Origin: Bacilli bacterium | GTDB taxonomy: Bacteria; Bacillota_I; Bacilli_A; ML615J-28; CAG-313 | Assembly: GCA_900752975.1 (NCBI GenBank) | Contig: CAADXH010000041.1 | Span: 1-31,178 of the forward strand | Length of the DNA stretch: 31,178 nt | Direction of reading: 5' to 3' | Part shown: piece by piece, positions 5,649 to 14,236 of the stretch | Numbering within the stretch: position 1 is the stretch's first letter | How the letters are laid out: every line of letters begins with the position of its first letter | The notes under the pieces: generated by a model | Told to the model about the DNA's origin: nothing | Database searches by the model: none | Seen by the model: only the letters and a program-made list of their open reading frames with translations | Position numbers and translations under genes: made by a program

Positions 5649-8111
5649 ATGAAAAAGAAGAATGCAATACTATATATATTTTTAATTGTTCTTATTTTAG
5701 TGTCAGCTGTATTTATTGTCTATTTTGTTAATAATATGGCAAACATTAATAATCTCATTTATATTCCTTTAGCCATAATTATCGTATGTTTAGCCTTTTT
5801 GATTGGTCGTATTATTAATACCAAAAATATGAAAAAAGAAAAGGTTGCTGAAAACCGCTTAAAAATGTGGAATTCTATCACGTATAAAGTAAAAAAAGCT
5901 GGTGAAACAGCCTTTAATGAACTTCCAATAGGAATTGTTGTAATTGATAATAATCTTAAAATAATGTGGTCAAATAACCAAGCAAAAAATATTTTTATGA
6001 GTCAACTTGAAAACATTAACCTAAAAGATTTATCATTACCATTATACGATCAAATGAATGAGCAACAACCTAATGAAGTAGGTCAAATTCTTTTTCAAAC
6101 TAACATTTATGGAGTAATTTACCAAGTAGAGTATTACGTTACAAATAATGTAATTTACTTTATCAATATCAATGATTATGTAAATCTTCAAACTAAATAT
6201 CGTAATAGAACTCTTGCGGTTGGGTATATCAATATTGATAACCTTGAAGAAGCTTTGGCTGATTTTGATGTTCAAGAACGTGCTGAATATCAAGGTAAAA
6301 TAATAGGTAGTATTGCTAAATGGTCTGAAAGTTTTGGCTCATTTGTAAGAGCTTATAGTGATTCAAGATATATGATTCTAATGGACTTTCAACAATTAAG
6401 TGAAATGATGAAAAATAATTTTTCAATTCTTGATGAAGTAAAAGATGTGCTTAGAGCATCACGAGTTGTAAGAATCACTTTAAGTATTGGTATTGCTTGT
6501 CGAGATGTCAATGTTCTTGATTTAGCCGATGAAGCTCAAGACCAACTTGAACTTGCGTTAAACCGTGGTGGTGACCAAGCCGTTGTTAAAGTTAATGAAA
6601 AGATCAGCTTCTTTGGAGCGAAGACTGACCCAATTCAAAAAGAATCAAAAGTTGAAATTAGAAACAAGAGCCAAGAACTCCAAGATTTAATTAGGACTTC
6701 AAGTAATGTATTTGTGGTTGGACATCGTAACCTTGATGCCGATGGCTTTGGAGCTTGTCTTGCAATATATCGACTTGCAAAAACAATGGGAAAACCTGCA
6801 TACATTATTTTAGATCCTAATAACATTGATGGTACAGTTTCTAGAGTATTTGAAACAATTAAGCAAGAATATGTCGTATTACTTGAAGATATTGTAAGCC
6901 CAAATAAGGTAACAAGCATGTTAGATGAAAACAGCTTCTTAATGATTGTTGACTGTCAAACTGATCAACAAGTAATGGACAATCGCTTTATTAAAAGATT
7001 CAATAAAATTGGTATTATTGACCATCACCGTAAAGGTGCAGGCGCTATTCAAAATCCAAAATTCTATTATTCACAAACCGCCGCATCATCTAGTGTTGAG
7101 TTAATTTTTGAATTATTAGAGTTCTATGATCAACCACTTGGCTTTACTGATCTAGAAGCAACATGGATGCTTCTTGGTATGGTCGTAGATACTAATAACT
7201 TTATTTATCGTACTTCAGCTGTAACATTTGAAATCGCTGCCGCAATCAAACGTTATGGTGCAGATATGAATATTGTTAAGAAATATTTGAAAGAAGAACA
7301 TTCAGAAAAAATTATTAGAAGTGAATTCTTAAAGAATGTTGAACTTTTCCATGACAATGTTGCCATCGCCGTCGCAACAGATGATATGCCTATTCTAGAC
7401 CGTGTAACCCTCGCAAAAGTATCTGATGAGTTAATTTCTATTTCAGGAGTTGAATTAGGTATTACAATAGGTTATATTTCGGAAAATGAAATTGGTATGT
7501 CAGCGCGTAGTTTAGGTGCAATCAACTGTCAAATAATTATGGAAAAAATGGGCGGTGGCGGTCACTTAAATAACGCTGCTGCACAAAGACGAAATGAAAC
7601 AATTCCCGAAACTGTTTCAAAATTAAAAGAAGCCATAAATAGCTATATGGCAGAGGAGGAAAATATGAAAGTCATTCTAATCAAAGATGTTAAAGGAAAA
7701 GGTAAGAAAAATGATATATTAGATCTAAACTCTGGTTATGCAAATTTCTTATTAAGAGGTGGACTTGCTATTGTTGCTTCTCCTGAAAACATTAAAGCCG
7801 TAGAAAAAGAACAAGAAGAAGAAAAATATCGTGCTGGAAAATTACTTCAAGAAATGAAAGAAACTAAAAAAGTAATTGAAGCAGAACCAATTAAAATTGT
7901 TGTTAAAGTAGGTGCTGATAGTAAAATTTATGGTTCAGTAAATACTAAACAAATTGCGGACGCAGTAGAAAGTAAATTCAACCTAAAAATAGATAAACGT
8001 AAAATTATCTTACCTAACGCATTAAATACTTTAGGTGAACATGATGTTAAAATCCAATTACATAAAGATGTGACCGCAACCATTAAAGTCTTCTTAGTTG
8101 AAAAAGAATAG
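5649..8111 (+). CDS. gdpP-rplI: Cyclic-di-AMP phosphodiesterase GdpP fused to ribosomal protein L9
   Basis: 820 residues. Two N-terminal membrane helices (about 7-27 and 34-52), a PAS-like domain (about 75-165), a degenerate GGDEF domain (about 180-300) and a DHH/DHHA1 phosphoesterase (about 350-665) give the GdpP layout, which hydrolyses c-di-AMP to pApA. Metal ligands are visible: Asp363 and Asp365 (RNLDADGFG), Asp458-His459-His460, and the GGGGH loop at 635-639. From residue 673 the protein is a complete L9. Family members normally stop near residue 660; here no stop codon separates the two. An AGGAGG with ATG at the junction probably also gives free L9. GAAAGGA lies 11 nt before ATG 5649. 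dnaB follows after 9 nt. Confidence 0.93.
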   Translation: MKKKNAILYIFLIVLILVSAVFIVYFVNNMANINNLIYIPLAIIIVCLAFLIGRIINTKNMKKEKVAENRLKMWNSITYKVKKAGETAFNELPIGIVVIDNNLKIMWSNNQAKNIFMSQLENINLKDLSLPLYDQMNEQQPNEVGQILFQTNIYGVIYQVEYYVTNNVIYFININDYVNLQTKYRNRTLAVGYINIDNLEEALADFDVQERAEYQGKIIGSIAKWSESFGSFVRAYSDSRYMILMDFQQLSEMMKNNFSILDEVKDVLRASRVVRITLSIGIACRDVNVLDLADEAQDQLELALNRGGDQAVVKVNEKISFFGAKTDPIQKESKVEIRNKSQELQDLIRTSSNVFVVGHRNLDADGFGACLAIYRLAKTMGKPAYIILDPNNIDGTVSRVFETIKQEYVVLLEDIVSPNKVTSMLDENSFLMIVDCQTDQQVMDNRFIKRFNKIGIIDHHRKGAGAIQNPKFYYSQTAASSSVELIFELLEFYDQPLGFTDLEATWMLLGMVVDTNNFIYRTSAVTFEIAAAIKRYGADMNIVKKYLKEEHSEKIIRSEFLKNVELFHDNVAIAVATDDMPILDRVTLAKVSDELISISGVELGITIGYISENEIGMSARSLGAINCQIIMEKMGGGGHLNNAAAQRRNETIPETVSKLKEAINSYMAEEENMKVILIKDVKGKGKKNDILDLNSGYANFLLRGGLAIVASPENIKAVEKEQEEEKYRAGKLLQEMKETKKVIEAEPIKIVVKVGADSKIYGSVNTKQIADAVESKFNLKIDKRKIILPNALNTLGEHDVKIQLHKDVTATIKVFLVEKE
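7665..8111 (+). CDS. rplI: 50S ribosomal protein L9 (internal in-frame start)
   Basis: 148 residues from ATG 7665, in the same frame as gdpP. It begins MKVILIKDVKGKGKKNDIL, the conserved L9 N-domain, with a central helix (about 40-75) and a C-domain ending KVFLVEKE. A perfect AGGAGG (7654-7659) lies 5 nt before the ATG, inside the gdpP reading frame. L9 binds 23S rRNA near the L1 stalk. Without this start every L9 would carry a membrane-bound GdpP; the preserved site suggests that most L9 is made independently. This is inference from the site, not proof. Confidence 0.85.
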   Translation: MKVILIKDVKGKGKKNDILDLNSGYANFLLRGGLAIVASPENIKAVEKEQEEEKYRAGKLLQEMKETKKVIEAEPIKIVVKVGADSKIYGSVNTKQIADAVESKFNLKIDKRKIILPNALNTLGEHDVKIQLHKDVTATIKVFLVEKE

Positions 8112-8120
8112 GGGGACCAA

Positions 8121-9530
8121 ATGGAAAATAATCGTTCAGTTCCCTATAATACCGAAGCCGAAATATATGTTTTAGGTAGTGCCTTCCTTGATAATCAATT
8201 AGTTAGTGGATATATTGGAAAACTAGTAGAAGATGATTTTTATGATGAACGTAATAAGCTAATTTATCGAGCAATGACTAACCTTTACAATCAAAATCAA
8301 AAGATTGAAATTATCACTGTTACAGAAGAATTAAAGAAATTTGGAACTAATGTTGATGAAGGCTTTCGTGTATATCTACTTGATTTAGTTGAAGCTGTTC
8401 CTTCAACTGCCACAACTAATTTATATGTTGAAATAGTAGAACAAAAATCACTAGAAAGAAAACTACTTAAAGATATGCAAAATATCTCCGATGATATCTT
8501 ATCAAGTAGACTTGATTTTAATGATATTCTAGATAAAACGGAAGATAAATTAGTTAACATTATTCGTAAACGTCGTACTTCCCAAATTATGGGAATTGAT
8601 CGCGCAAGTACAATTGTTTATGAACAAATTCAAAAATATACTGAAAATAAATCTGATTTAACTGGTCTTAATACTGGTTATGATAAACTAAATAAATTAA
8701 CACTAGGATTTCAAAAAGGTGATTTAATGATTCTTGCGGCGAGACCATCAGTTGGTAAATCAACTTATGCGATTAATCTTGCGGCTCAAATCAGTAAAAA
8801 TGGTTACCATGTTGCCTTATTCTCTCTAGAAATGAGTATTGAACAATTAATGATGAGAATGTTCAGTTATCAAGCAGAAATTGAACTTTCGAAGGTTCGT
8901 AGTGGACAGTTAAATAGTGAAGAAATGTTATTACTTGGTCTTGCTAAACAAGAATTTAGTAAAATGCATATTTACTTTGATGAAGATAGCTCAAGTAATA
9001 TCGCTGATATTAGAGCGAAATGTCGACAACTTAAAAATGAAGGTAAACTCGATTTTGTAATTATCGACTACTTACAACTTATTACTGCCTCAAGTTCAAG
9101 AGGAAATAGACAAGAAGAAGTATCAATGATATCAAGATCCTTAAAAACTCTAGCTCGTGATTTAGATGTTCCAATTCTTGCCTTATCACAACTTTCTCGT
9201 AGTATTGAAGGACGTGAGAATAAAGTTCCCGTACTTGCCGACTTACGTGAATCTGGTAGTATTGAACAAGATGCCGATTTAGTAATGTTTTTATTTAGAC
9301 GTTCTGATGTTGAAGATGAACCAGTATTTAGTGATGATGATACTGATACAAACGCATCAAAACCAAGACAAAAAGGTGATATGGAAGAAGTAGTTTTATC
9401 GATTGCGAAAAACCGTCAAGGTCCGCTTGATATTATTGATTATCATTTCTATGGTAAGTATTGCCGTTTTAAAGAACAAAAGATTACAAAGGAATTATTA
9501 ACCAAAAAGAAAAAAACAAGAAAAAATTAG
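8121..9530 (+). CDS. dnaB: Replicative DNA helicase
   Basis: 469 residues (dnaC in Bacillus naming). The N-terminal helical domain spans about 5-105 (VPYNTEAEIYVLGSAF), followed by a linker and a RecA-like helicase domain from about 180. Walker A is ARPSVGKST with Lys213; Walker B is in FVIIDYLQL; the DLRESGSIEQDADLV segment is typical. It unwinds DNA as a hexamer at the replication fork. A GGGGGA site precedes the ATG, 9 nt after the gdpP-rplI stop. The C-terminal KKKKTRKN tail is basic. gdpP-rplI-dnaB is the usual Firmicute order. Confidence 0.96.
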   Translation: MENNRSVPYNTEAEIYVLGSAFLDNQLVSGYIGKLVEDDFYDERNKLIYRAMTNLYNQNQKIEIITVTEELKKFGTNVDEGFRVYLLDLVEAVPSTATTNLYVEIVEQKSLERKLLKDMQNISDDILSSRLDFNDILDKTEDKLVNIIRKRRTSQIMGIDRASTIVYEQIQKYTENKSDLTGLNTGYDKLNKLTLGFQKGDLMILAARPSVGKSTYAINLAAQISKNGYHVALFSLEMSIEQLMMRMFSYQAEIELSKVRSGQLNSEEMLLLGLAKQEFSKMHIYFDEDSSSNIADIRAKCRQLKNEGKLDFVIIDYLQLITASSSRGNRQEEVSMISRSLKTLARDLDVPILALSQLSRSIEGRENKVPVLADLRESGSIEQDADLVMFLFRRSDVEDEPVFSDDDTDTNASKPRQKGDMEEVVLSIAKNRQGPLDIIDYHFYGKYCRFKEQKITKELLTKKKKTRKN

Positions 9531-9545
9531 ACAGGAGTGAATAAG

Positions 9546-10616
9546 ATGACAACCCGTTTAGAGGTTATTTGTCAAAGATATGAACAAATTAGTGAAATGT
9601 TAACGGATATGTCAATTATCAGTGACATTAAAAAGTTAACAGAATTGTCAAAAGAACAACGTTCAATTGAGAAAATAGTCTTTAAATATCGTGAAGTTCA
9701 AGCTACTGAAAAAGACATCGCGGATTTAAAAGAAATGCAAAAAGATGAAGATCCAGATATTAGAGAAATGGCTGAAACAGAATTACCTGAGGCTGAGGCT
9801 AAACTTGCAAAATTAAACGAAGAATTAAAAATCTTACTACTTCCTAAAGACCCTAATGATGAGAAAAACGTTATTGTTGAAATTAGAGGGGCAGCAGGCG
9901 GCGATGAAGCTAATATTTTTGCGGGTGACTTATACCGTATGTATCTAAAGTATGCCGAATCAAAGGGATGGAAAGTTGAAACAATTGATTCCGAACCTTG
10001 TGAAGCAGGTGGATTTGCTAAAATATCATTCATGATTAATGGTGATTCAGTTTACTCACAATTGAAGTATGAATCAGGATCTCACCGCGTTCAAAGGGTT
10101 CCTGTAACTGAGTCTTCTGGTAGAATTCATACTTCTACCGCAACCGTACTTGTTATGCCTGAAGCTGATGAACTTGAAGTAAACCTTGATATGAATGATG
10201 TAAGAATTGATATTTTCTGTTCTTCTGGTCCTGGTGGTCAAAGTGTTAATACCACTAAATCAGCTGTTCGTGTAACCCACATTCCAACTGGTATTGTCGT
10301 ATCATGTCAAGATGGTAAGAGCCAACACGAAAATAAAGCTAGTGCCTTAAAAGTTTTACAAGCTAGATTATATGATAAGATGCTAGAAGAAAAAGAAGCT
10401 GCCGAAGGTGCTGAACGTCAAGCTAAAATTGGTCGTGGTGATCGTAGTGAAAAGATAAGAACTTACAACTACCCACAAAACCGTGTAACTGATCACCGTA
10501 TTGGATTTACCATCCAACAATTGGACCGCGTTATGGAAGGAAAACTTGACAGTATTATTGAAGCCTTAATAACTTATGAACAAAAACGTTTATTAAGTGC
10601 TGAACCAAGCGAATAA
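9546..10616 (+). CDS. prfA: Peptide chain release factor 1
   Basis: 356 residues, the normal RF1 length. It releases peptides at UAA and UAG. The catalytic GGQ is at 230-232 (SSGPGGQSVNTTKSAVR), and the RGAAGGDEANIFAGDL segment of domain 2 is typical. ATG 9546 was preferred over a GTG at 9537 because AGGAG (9533-9537) lies 8 nt before it. It follows dnaB after 15 nt, which joins two clusters that are far apart in Bacillus subtilis. A terminator lies directly behind its stop. Confidence 0.96.
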   Translation: MTTRLEVICQRYEQISEMLTDMSIISDIKKLTELSKEQRSIEKIVFKYREVQATEKDIADLKEMQKDEDPDIREMAETELPEAEAKLAKLNEELKILLLPKDPNDEKNVIVEIRGAAGGDEANIFAGDLYRMYLKYAESKGWKVETIDSEPCEAGGFAKISFMINGDSVYSQLKYESGSHRVQRVPVTESSGRIHTSTATVLVMPEADELEVNLDMNDVRIDIFCSSGPGGQSVNTTKSAVRVTHIPTGIVVSCQDGKSQHENKASALKVLQARLYDKMLEEKEAAEGAERQAKIGRGDRSEKIRTYNYPQNRVTDHRIGFTIQQLDRVMEGKLDSIIEALITYEQKRLLSAEPSE

Positions 10617-10643
10617 GTACAAATGTCATATTTGTACTTTTTT
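10615..10643 (+). terminator. Terminator of prfA
   Basis: AAGTACAAAT (10615-10624) and ATTTGTACTT (10630-10639) form a perfect 10-bp stem with a 5-nt loop; the T-run follows. The stem starts inside the prfA stop codon. Confidence 0.9.
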
Positions 10644-10669
10644 CTTTATATCATTATAGTGGTGATATA

Positions 10670-11740
10670 ATGAGTTTAATAATTGATTTAGAAAGTATAA
10701 GAAAGAATATAAAATTAATAAAAAAGACTACCAAAAAAGAATTAATGGTAGTTCAAAAAAGTAATGCTTATGAATTAAATAGTCAAAAAATAATTCCCCT
10801 TTTAAAAGAAGAAAAAATAAAATGGATTGTATACAATAAATATATCGAATACTTAAAAGATAAAGAAATATTAGATGGCTTTAATGTTCTTGTTATGGAA
10901 AGTGTAACTATCAAAAACATCAAACTACCTGTTACACATACAATAAATAATCTTGATGATGCCATACTAATTAGTAAAGTAAAACATAAAATTAAAGTAC
11001 ACATACAAGTAGATACGGGAATGAATAGAATAGGTATTAGAAACATTGAAGAAGCAAACAAAATAATATCAATTCTTTCAAAAAATCCAAATATTATAAT
11101 TGAAGGTATTTACACTCATTTCAGTAGTAATGATAATGAATATGAGTATTACAATAAGCAAGTATCAAAATTTAAAGAATACTTAAAACTATATCCTTTC
11201 AAAATAGTTCATTCTGCAGCAACATCATCACTTACCAAAGAAATTACTGGAAATATGGTGAGAGTAGGAATGGCAATTTATGGATATGGAAACCATAATT
11301 TAGATCTTCATCCATCAATAAGTTTTAGAGTACCAGTTATCAATTCATTTAAAGTAAAAGATAAAGATTTTGTAGGATATAATCAAAAATTTAAAGTTAC
11401 AACGCCTGGATATATTAGTGTTATTCCCCTTGGTTATGATGATATCATCGGAATTAGTGAACTTACAAAAAACAGCACAAGATATAGTATTGTTGGTAAA
11501 GTTTGCATGAATCATTTGTTCATTTTTTCTAAACACAAAATTAATAATCTAACTAAATTGAATGTTTTATCAAAAAATGATATAATATCATATGAAAAGT
11601 ATGATTGGTATCTAATAATAACTTCAATGAAAAAAATACCAAAGAATTATCTAAGGAGATCAAACTATGACTTACCAAAAGTTTTTAACCGAACAAACCA
11701 AGCGTATCAAAAATACCAATTTAGAAAAAGAAGCAATTAA
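10670..11740 (+). CDS. alr: Divergent alanine racemase
   Basis: 356 residues. A fold-type III PLP enzyme that would make D-alanine for peptidoglycan. The PLP lysine is probably Lys30 (QKSNAY; usual form KANAYGHG), and VDTGMNRIGI, THFSSNDNE, HSAATSS, MVRVGMAIYG (usual VRPG) and IPLGYDD match the family in order. The second-site MDQ-like motif reads CMNH. Sequence is more Lys/Ile-rich than its neighbours. It sits between prfA and prmC, which are adjacent in Bacillus, and its last 25 codons overlap prmC by 74 nt, beyond the usual family end near IPKNYL. A stop-codon loss probably created the tail. GGTGAT is a modest ribosome site. Confidence 0.85.
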   Translation: MSLIIDLESIRKNIKLIKKTTKKELMVVQKSNAYELNSQKIIPLLKEEKIKWIVYNKYIEYLKDKEILDGFNVLVMESVTIKNIKLPVTHTINNLDDAILISKVKHKIKVHIQVDTGMNRIGIRNIEEANKIISILSKNPNIIIEGIYTHFSSNDNEYEYYNKQVSKFKEYLKLYPFKIVHSAATSSLTKEITGNMVRVGMAIYGYGNHNLDLHPSISFRVPVINSFKVKDKDFVGYNQKFKVTTPGYISVIPLGYDDIIGISELTKNSTRYSIVGKVCMNHLFIFSKHKINNLTKLNVLSKNDIISYEKYDWYLIITSMKKIPKNYLRRSNYDLPKVFNRTNQAYQKYQFRKRSN

Positions 11741-12515
11741 ACTTTTAGTATTAGAATTATCTAATCTTGATGGAGCTACTTTTTTAGCCTCTTTAAATCA
11801 AGAAATGCCAGAAGATGTTTATCAAAAAACTCTTGCTGCGGTAGATGAATATATAATTAATAAAAAACCTGTTCAACATATTTTAGGCTATAGTTACTTT
11901 TTTGGATACAAAATGAAAGTAGACGAAAATGTTTTAATTCCTCGTCCGGAAACTGAAGAATTAGTAGGATATGTTTTATCGACATATGATCAAGTGTTTA
12001 ATGGTAAAAAGGTTAAAGTAGTAGATGTGGGAACTGGCTCTGGTGCGATTGCGGTTGCACTTAAAAAAGAAGAGCCAAACATGACCCTTTATGCTACCGA
12101 CATAAGCGAAGAAGCACTAGAGGTTGCTCGTTTCAATGCCTCAACAAACGAGGCAGAGATAACATTTTATCAAGGTGACATGTTACAGCCATTAATTGAG
12201 AAAAATTTAAAGTTTGATATTTTAGTATCTAATCCTCCCTACATTCCTGTAAATGAATATGTAGAAGATATTGTTATTAATAATGAACCACATGTTGCTT
12301 TATTTGGTGGAGAAAATGGAATGAACTTTTATGATATAATTTTAAAAGATGCTAGTAAAATTTTAAACAAACCTAACTTTATTGCTTTTGAGCATAGTTA
12401 TAATAAGCGTCAAGAAATGCATGAATTAATTAAAAAGTATTTTCCAAACTCTAAATATGAAACCATTAAGGATTTAAGTGGTAAAGATCGTATTACCATA
12501 ATTATTAATGAATAG
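11667..12515 (+). CDS. prmC: Release-factor glutamine methyltransferase
   Basis: 282 residues, normal length. It methylates the GGQ glutamine of release factors, fitting the nearby prfA. An N-terminal helical domain (about 1-75) precedes a Rossmann methyltransferase domain with the SAM loop VDVGTGSGAIAVAL and the catalytic NPPY at 189-192 (SNPPYIPVNEY). AAGGAG lies 8 nt before ATG 11667. The start lies within the 3' end of alr in another frame. The downstream gene overlaps its stop by 8 nt. Confidence 0.95.
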   Translation: MTYQKFLTEQTKRIKNTNLEKEAIKLLVLELSNLDGATFLASLNQEMPEDVYQKTLAAVDEYIINKKPVQHILGYSYFFGYKMKVDENVLIPRPETEELVGYVLSTYDQVFNGKKVKVVDVGTGSGAIAVALKKEEPNMTLYATDISEEALEVARFNASTNEAEITFYQGDMLQPLIEKNLKFDILVSNPPYIPVNEYVEDIVINNEPHVALFGGENGMNFYDIILKDASKILNKPNFIAFEHSYNKRQEMHELIKKYFPNSKYETIKDLSGKDRITIIINE

Positions 12516-13149
12516 TATGAAAATTATAACTTTATTACTTACATTTTTAAACATTTTAATGGTTAACCTTAATGGAAACTACCAGACAAAAGAAGAAACC
12601 TTTTTAAATAATATTAAAGATGCTTATGAAAAATACACAATAACGGATTGCTCAACCGTAGTTGGCACAATGTATGTTGTAGTTGGAAAGGTTAGTGGTG
12701 AAACATCACTATCAATATTTTTTAATAATGAAGTAAGTAAAGCATATACAGTTAGAATTAAAAGAAATGATAAATCATTTGTCATATCTAATTATGATGA
12801 TTATCAAATTTATTATGATATAAAAACAAAAGATACAGATACGTTTGTGATTGAATTAATTACCAAAAATGGAAGTACCCCGTATTATGTCTATCAAGTT
12901 GATTTATCAAAAAACGCAGATACAAATGGTAATGGCTTGAATACTTTTCCATATCATACTAAATTAAAAAATAAAGCATCAATAACGCTTATCTGTTTAT
13001 TTGTAAGTGTTCCTTTAGTTATAATTGAAGCTTTAATCTTAGTCATTGTTTTAAGAAAGAAAAATAAAAATAAAATATCAAACAGCACTAACCAAACAAT
13101 CTATAATAACATAGCTTATACAATCGAGGATAATAATGAAAAAGAATGA
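12508..13149 (+). CDS. Unknown single-span membrane protein
   Basis: 213 residues; not recognised. An N-terminal hydrophobic segment (about 4-20, KIITLLLTFLNILMVNL) looks like a signal peptide, an extracellular part of about 135 residues rich in beta-prone, Asp/Lys/Thr sequence follows, then a membrane helix (about 157-183) and a short basic tail. This is a type I topology with the domain outside. No ribosome site is visible; translation is probably coupled to prmC, and a second ATG at 12517 is an equally good start. It ends in TGA, rare in this window, overlapping tsaC by 14 nt. It sits inside the prmC-tsaC-spoIIR block, so an envelope role is possible. Confidence 0.7.
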   Translation: MNSMKIITLLLTFLNILMVNLNGNYQTKEETFLNNIKDAYEKYTITDCSTVVGTMYVVVGKVSGETSLSIFFNNEVSKAYTVRIKRNDKSFVISNYDDYQIYYDIKTKDTDTFVIELITKNGSTPYYVYQVDLSKNADTNGNGLNTFPYHTKLKNKASITLICLFVSVPLVIIEALILVIVLRKKNKNKISNSTNQTIYNNIAYTIEDNNEKE

Positions 13150-13711
13150 TTTTTTAAAATTAAATAAAGAAGATTTAAAAGGAAAAATAGTTTGCTTTTC
13201 AACTGATACAGTTTTTGGGGTTGGAGCATTAATGAATGATGTCGTTGCGGTTAAGAAGATATACGCATTAAAACATCGTGATTTCAATAAACCACTTGCC
13301 ATTTTAGCATCCAAGGTAGAAGATATTTTGCCTTATATTGATTCTTTCCCTAAAGAGGTGAGAGAACTAATGGATAAGTACTGGCCAGGAGCTTTAACTA
13401 TTATTTTTAATAAAAATAAAAATACCGAAAATAAAGTCAATGAAGAATTTAAAACAGTGGGATTTAGAATACCAGCATCAAATATCGCTCTTGATATTTT
13501 AGAAAAGTTTGGACCAATGGCAACTACAAGTATTAATCTAAGTGGTGAAGCTCCTCTAAATGATTATAAAAGTATTGTCGATGCCTTTGGTGATAAAATA
13601 GATTACATTATTGAAGATACAGCACCTAGTATTAATGTTTCTTCAACTGTCGTTGATGCTAGTACTGACAACTGGAAAATCTTAAGAGAAGGTAGTGTAA
13701 AAATTAAATAG
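13136..13711 (+). CDS. tsaC: Threonylcarbamoyl-AMP synthase
   Basis: 191 residues, the short TsaC form without the C-terminal Sua5 domain found in Bacillus YwlC. It makes threonylcarbamoyl-AMP, the donor for t6A37 of tRNAs reading ANN codons. Motifs: FSTDTVFGVGALM, IYALKHRDFNKPLAIL (the KxR...KPL signature), WPGALTII, VGFRIPAS and TTSINLSGEAP. GAGG lies 6 nt before the ATG. Order prmC-X-tsaC matches the Bacillus prmC-ywlC neighbourhood. Confidence 0.94.
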   Translation: MKKNDFLKLNKEDLKGKIVCFSTDTVFGVGALMNDVVAVKKIYALKHRDFNKPLAILASKVEDILPYIDSFPKEVRELMDKYWPGALTIIFNKNKNTENKVNEEFKTVGFRIPASNIALDILEKFGPMATTSINLSGEAPLNDYKSIVDAFGDKIDYIIEDTAPSINVSSTVVDASTDNWKILREGSVKIK

Positions 13712-13739
13712 TATAAAATTAAAAAATGTGTACATAATA
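13711..13739 (+). promoter_or_regulatory. Possible sigma-F promoter of spoIIR
   Basis: GTATA (13711-13715), 14 nt, then GTACATAATA (13730-13739) fits the forespore sigma-F pattern GYATA and GGNNANANTR with one mismatch. In Bacillus spoIIR is sigma-F dependent. The same 14-nt spacing occurs before spoIIQ. It overlaps the last base of the tsaC stop. Confidence 0.5.
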
Positions 13740-13754
13740 TAGTTGGTGATAAAA

Positions 13755-14225
13755 ATGGAAAAATTTAGAAAAAAACTAACTATATGTATAATATTTATCT
13801 TTGTACTGATAACACTTTCAGGATGTACAACTAAAAATGATAGTGTGAGACTTCGCATTCTCGCAAATAGTGATAACGCCTTAGATCAGGCTAACAAACT
13901 AAAAGTAAAAGAAGTTGTAAGACTTGCTTTACTAGATGATATGAAAATAAGCTGTGATAAACTACTTGAAAAAATAAAGCAAGAAATTCATGAACCTTTT
14001 GTACAAACAATTAAGGTTGAGTACACAAATGAAGTATTTCCGGCTAAATCTTATAATGGTGAGTTTATTCCATCAGGTATTTATCCAACCCTTCTTATCA
14101 CAATTGGAAAAGGCGAAGGTAAAAACTTTTGGACTCTACTTTATCCAGATTTTTTCAACATCAGTTTTGAAGATAATAATGAAATAGAATACCGCAGTTA
14201 TATATATGATAAATTTACAAAATGA
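13755..14225 (+). CDS. spoIIR: Stage II sporulation protein R, probable lipoprotein form
   Basis: 156 residues. SpoIIR is the forespore signal that crosses into the intermembrane space and triggers SpoIIGA to process pro-sigma-E. The family hallmarks VRLRILANSDNALDQ and the C-terminal FPAKSY...IPSGIYPTLLITIGKGEGKNFW are clear. It is shorter than the Bacillus protein (about 224), lacking its C-terminal extension. The signal peptide ends in a good lipobox, LSGC with Cys24, so it may be lipid-anchored rather than released. GGTGAT precedes ATG 13755, preferred over the GTG at 13743. The TGA stop overlaps the rpiB ribosome site. Confidence 0.9.
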   Translation: MEKFRKKLTICIIFIFVLITLSGCTTKNDSVRLRILANSDNALDQANKLKVKEVVRLALLDDMKISCDKLLEKIKQEIHEPFVQTIKVEYTNEVFPAKSYNGEFIPSGIYPTLLITIGKGEGKNFWTLLYPDFFNISFEDNNEIEYRSYIYDKFTK

Positions 14226-14236
14226 AAGGACGAAAT

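Noticed and set aside
12508..14225. Mollicute genetic code (UGA as tryptophan)
   Set aside because: Conserved proteins use TGG for Trp, none has an in-frame TGA, and the two TGA codons that end genes do so at sensible family ends or gene overlaps.
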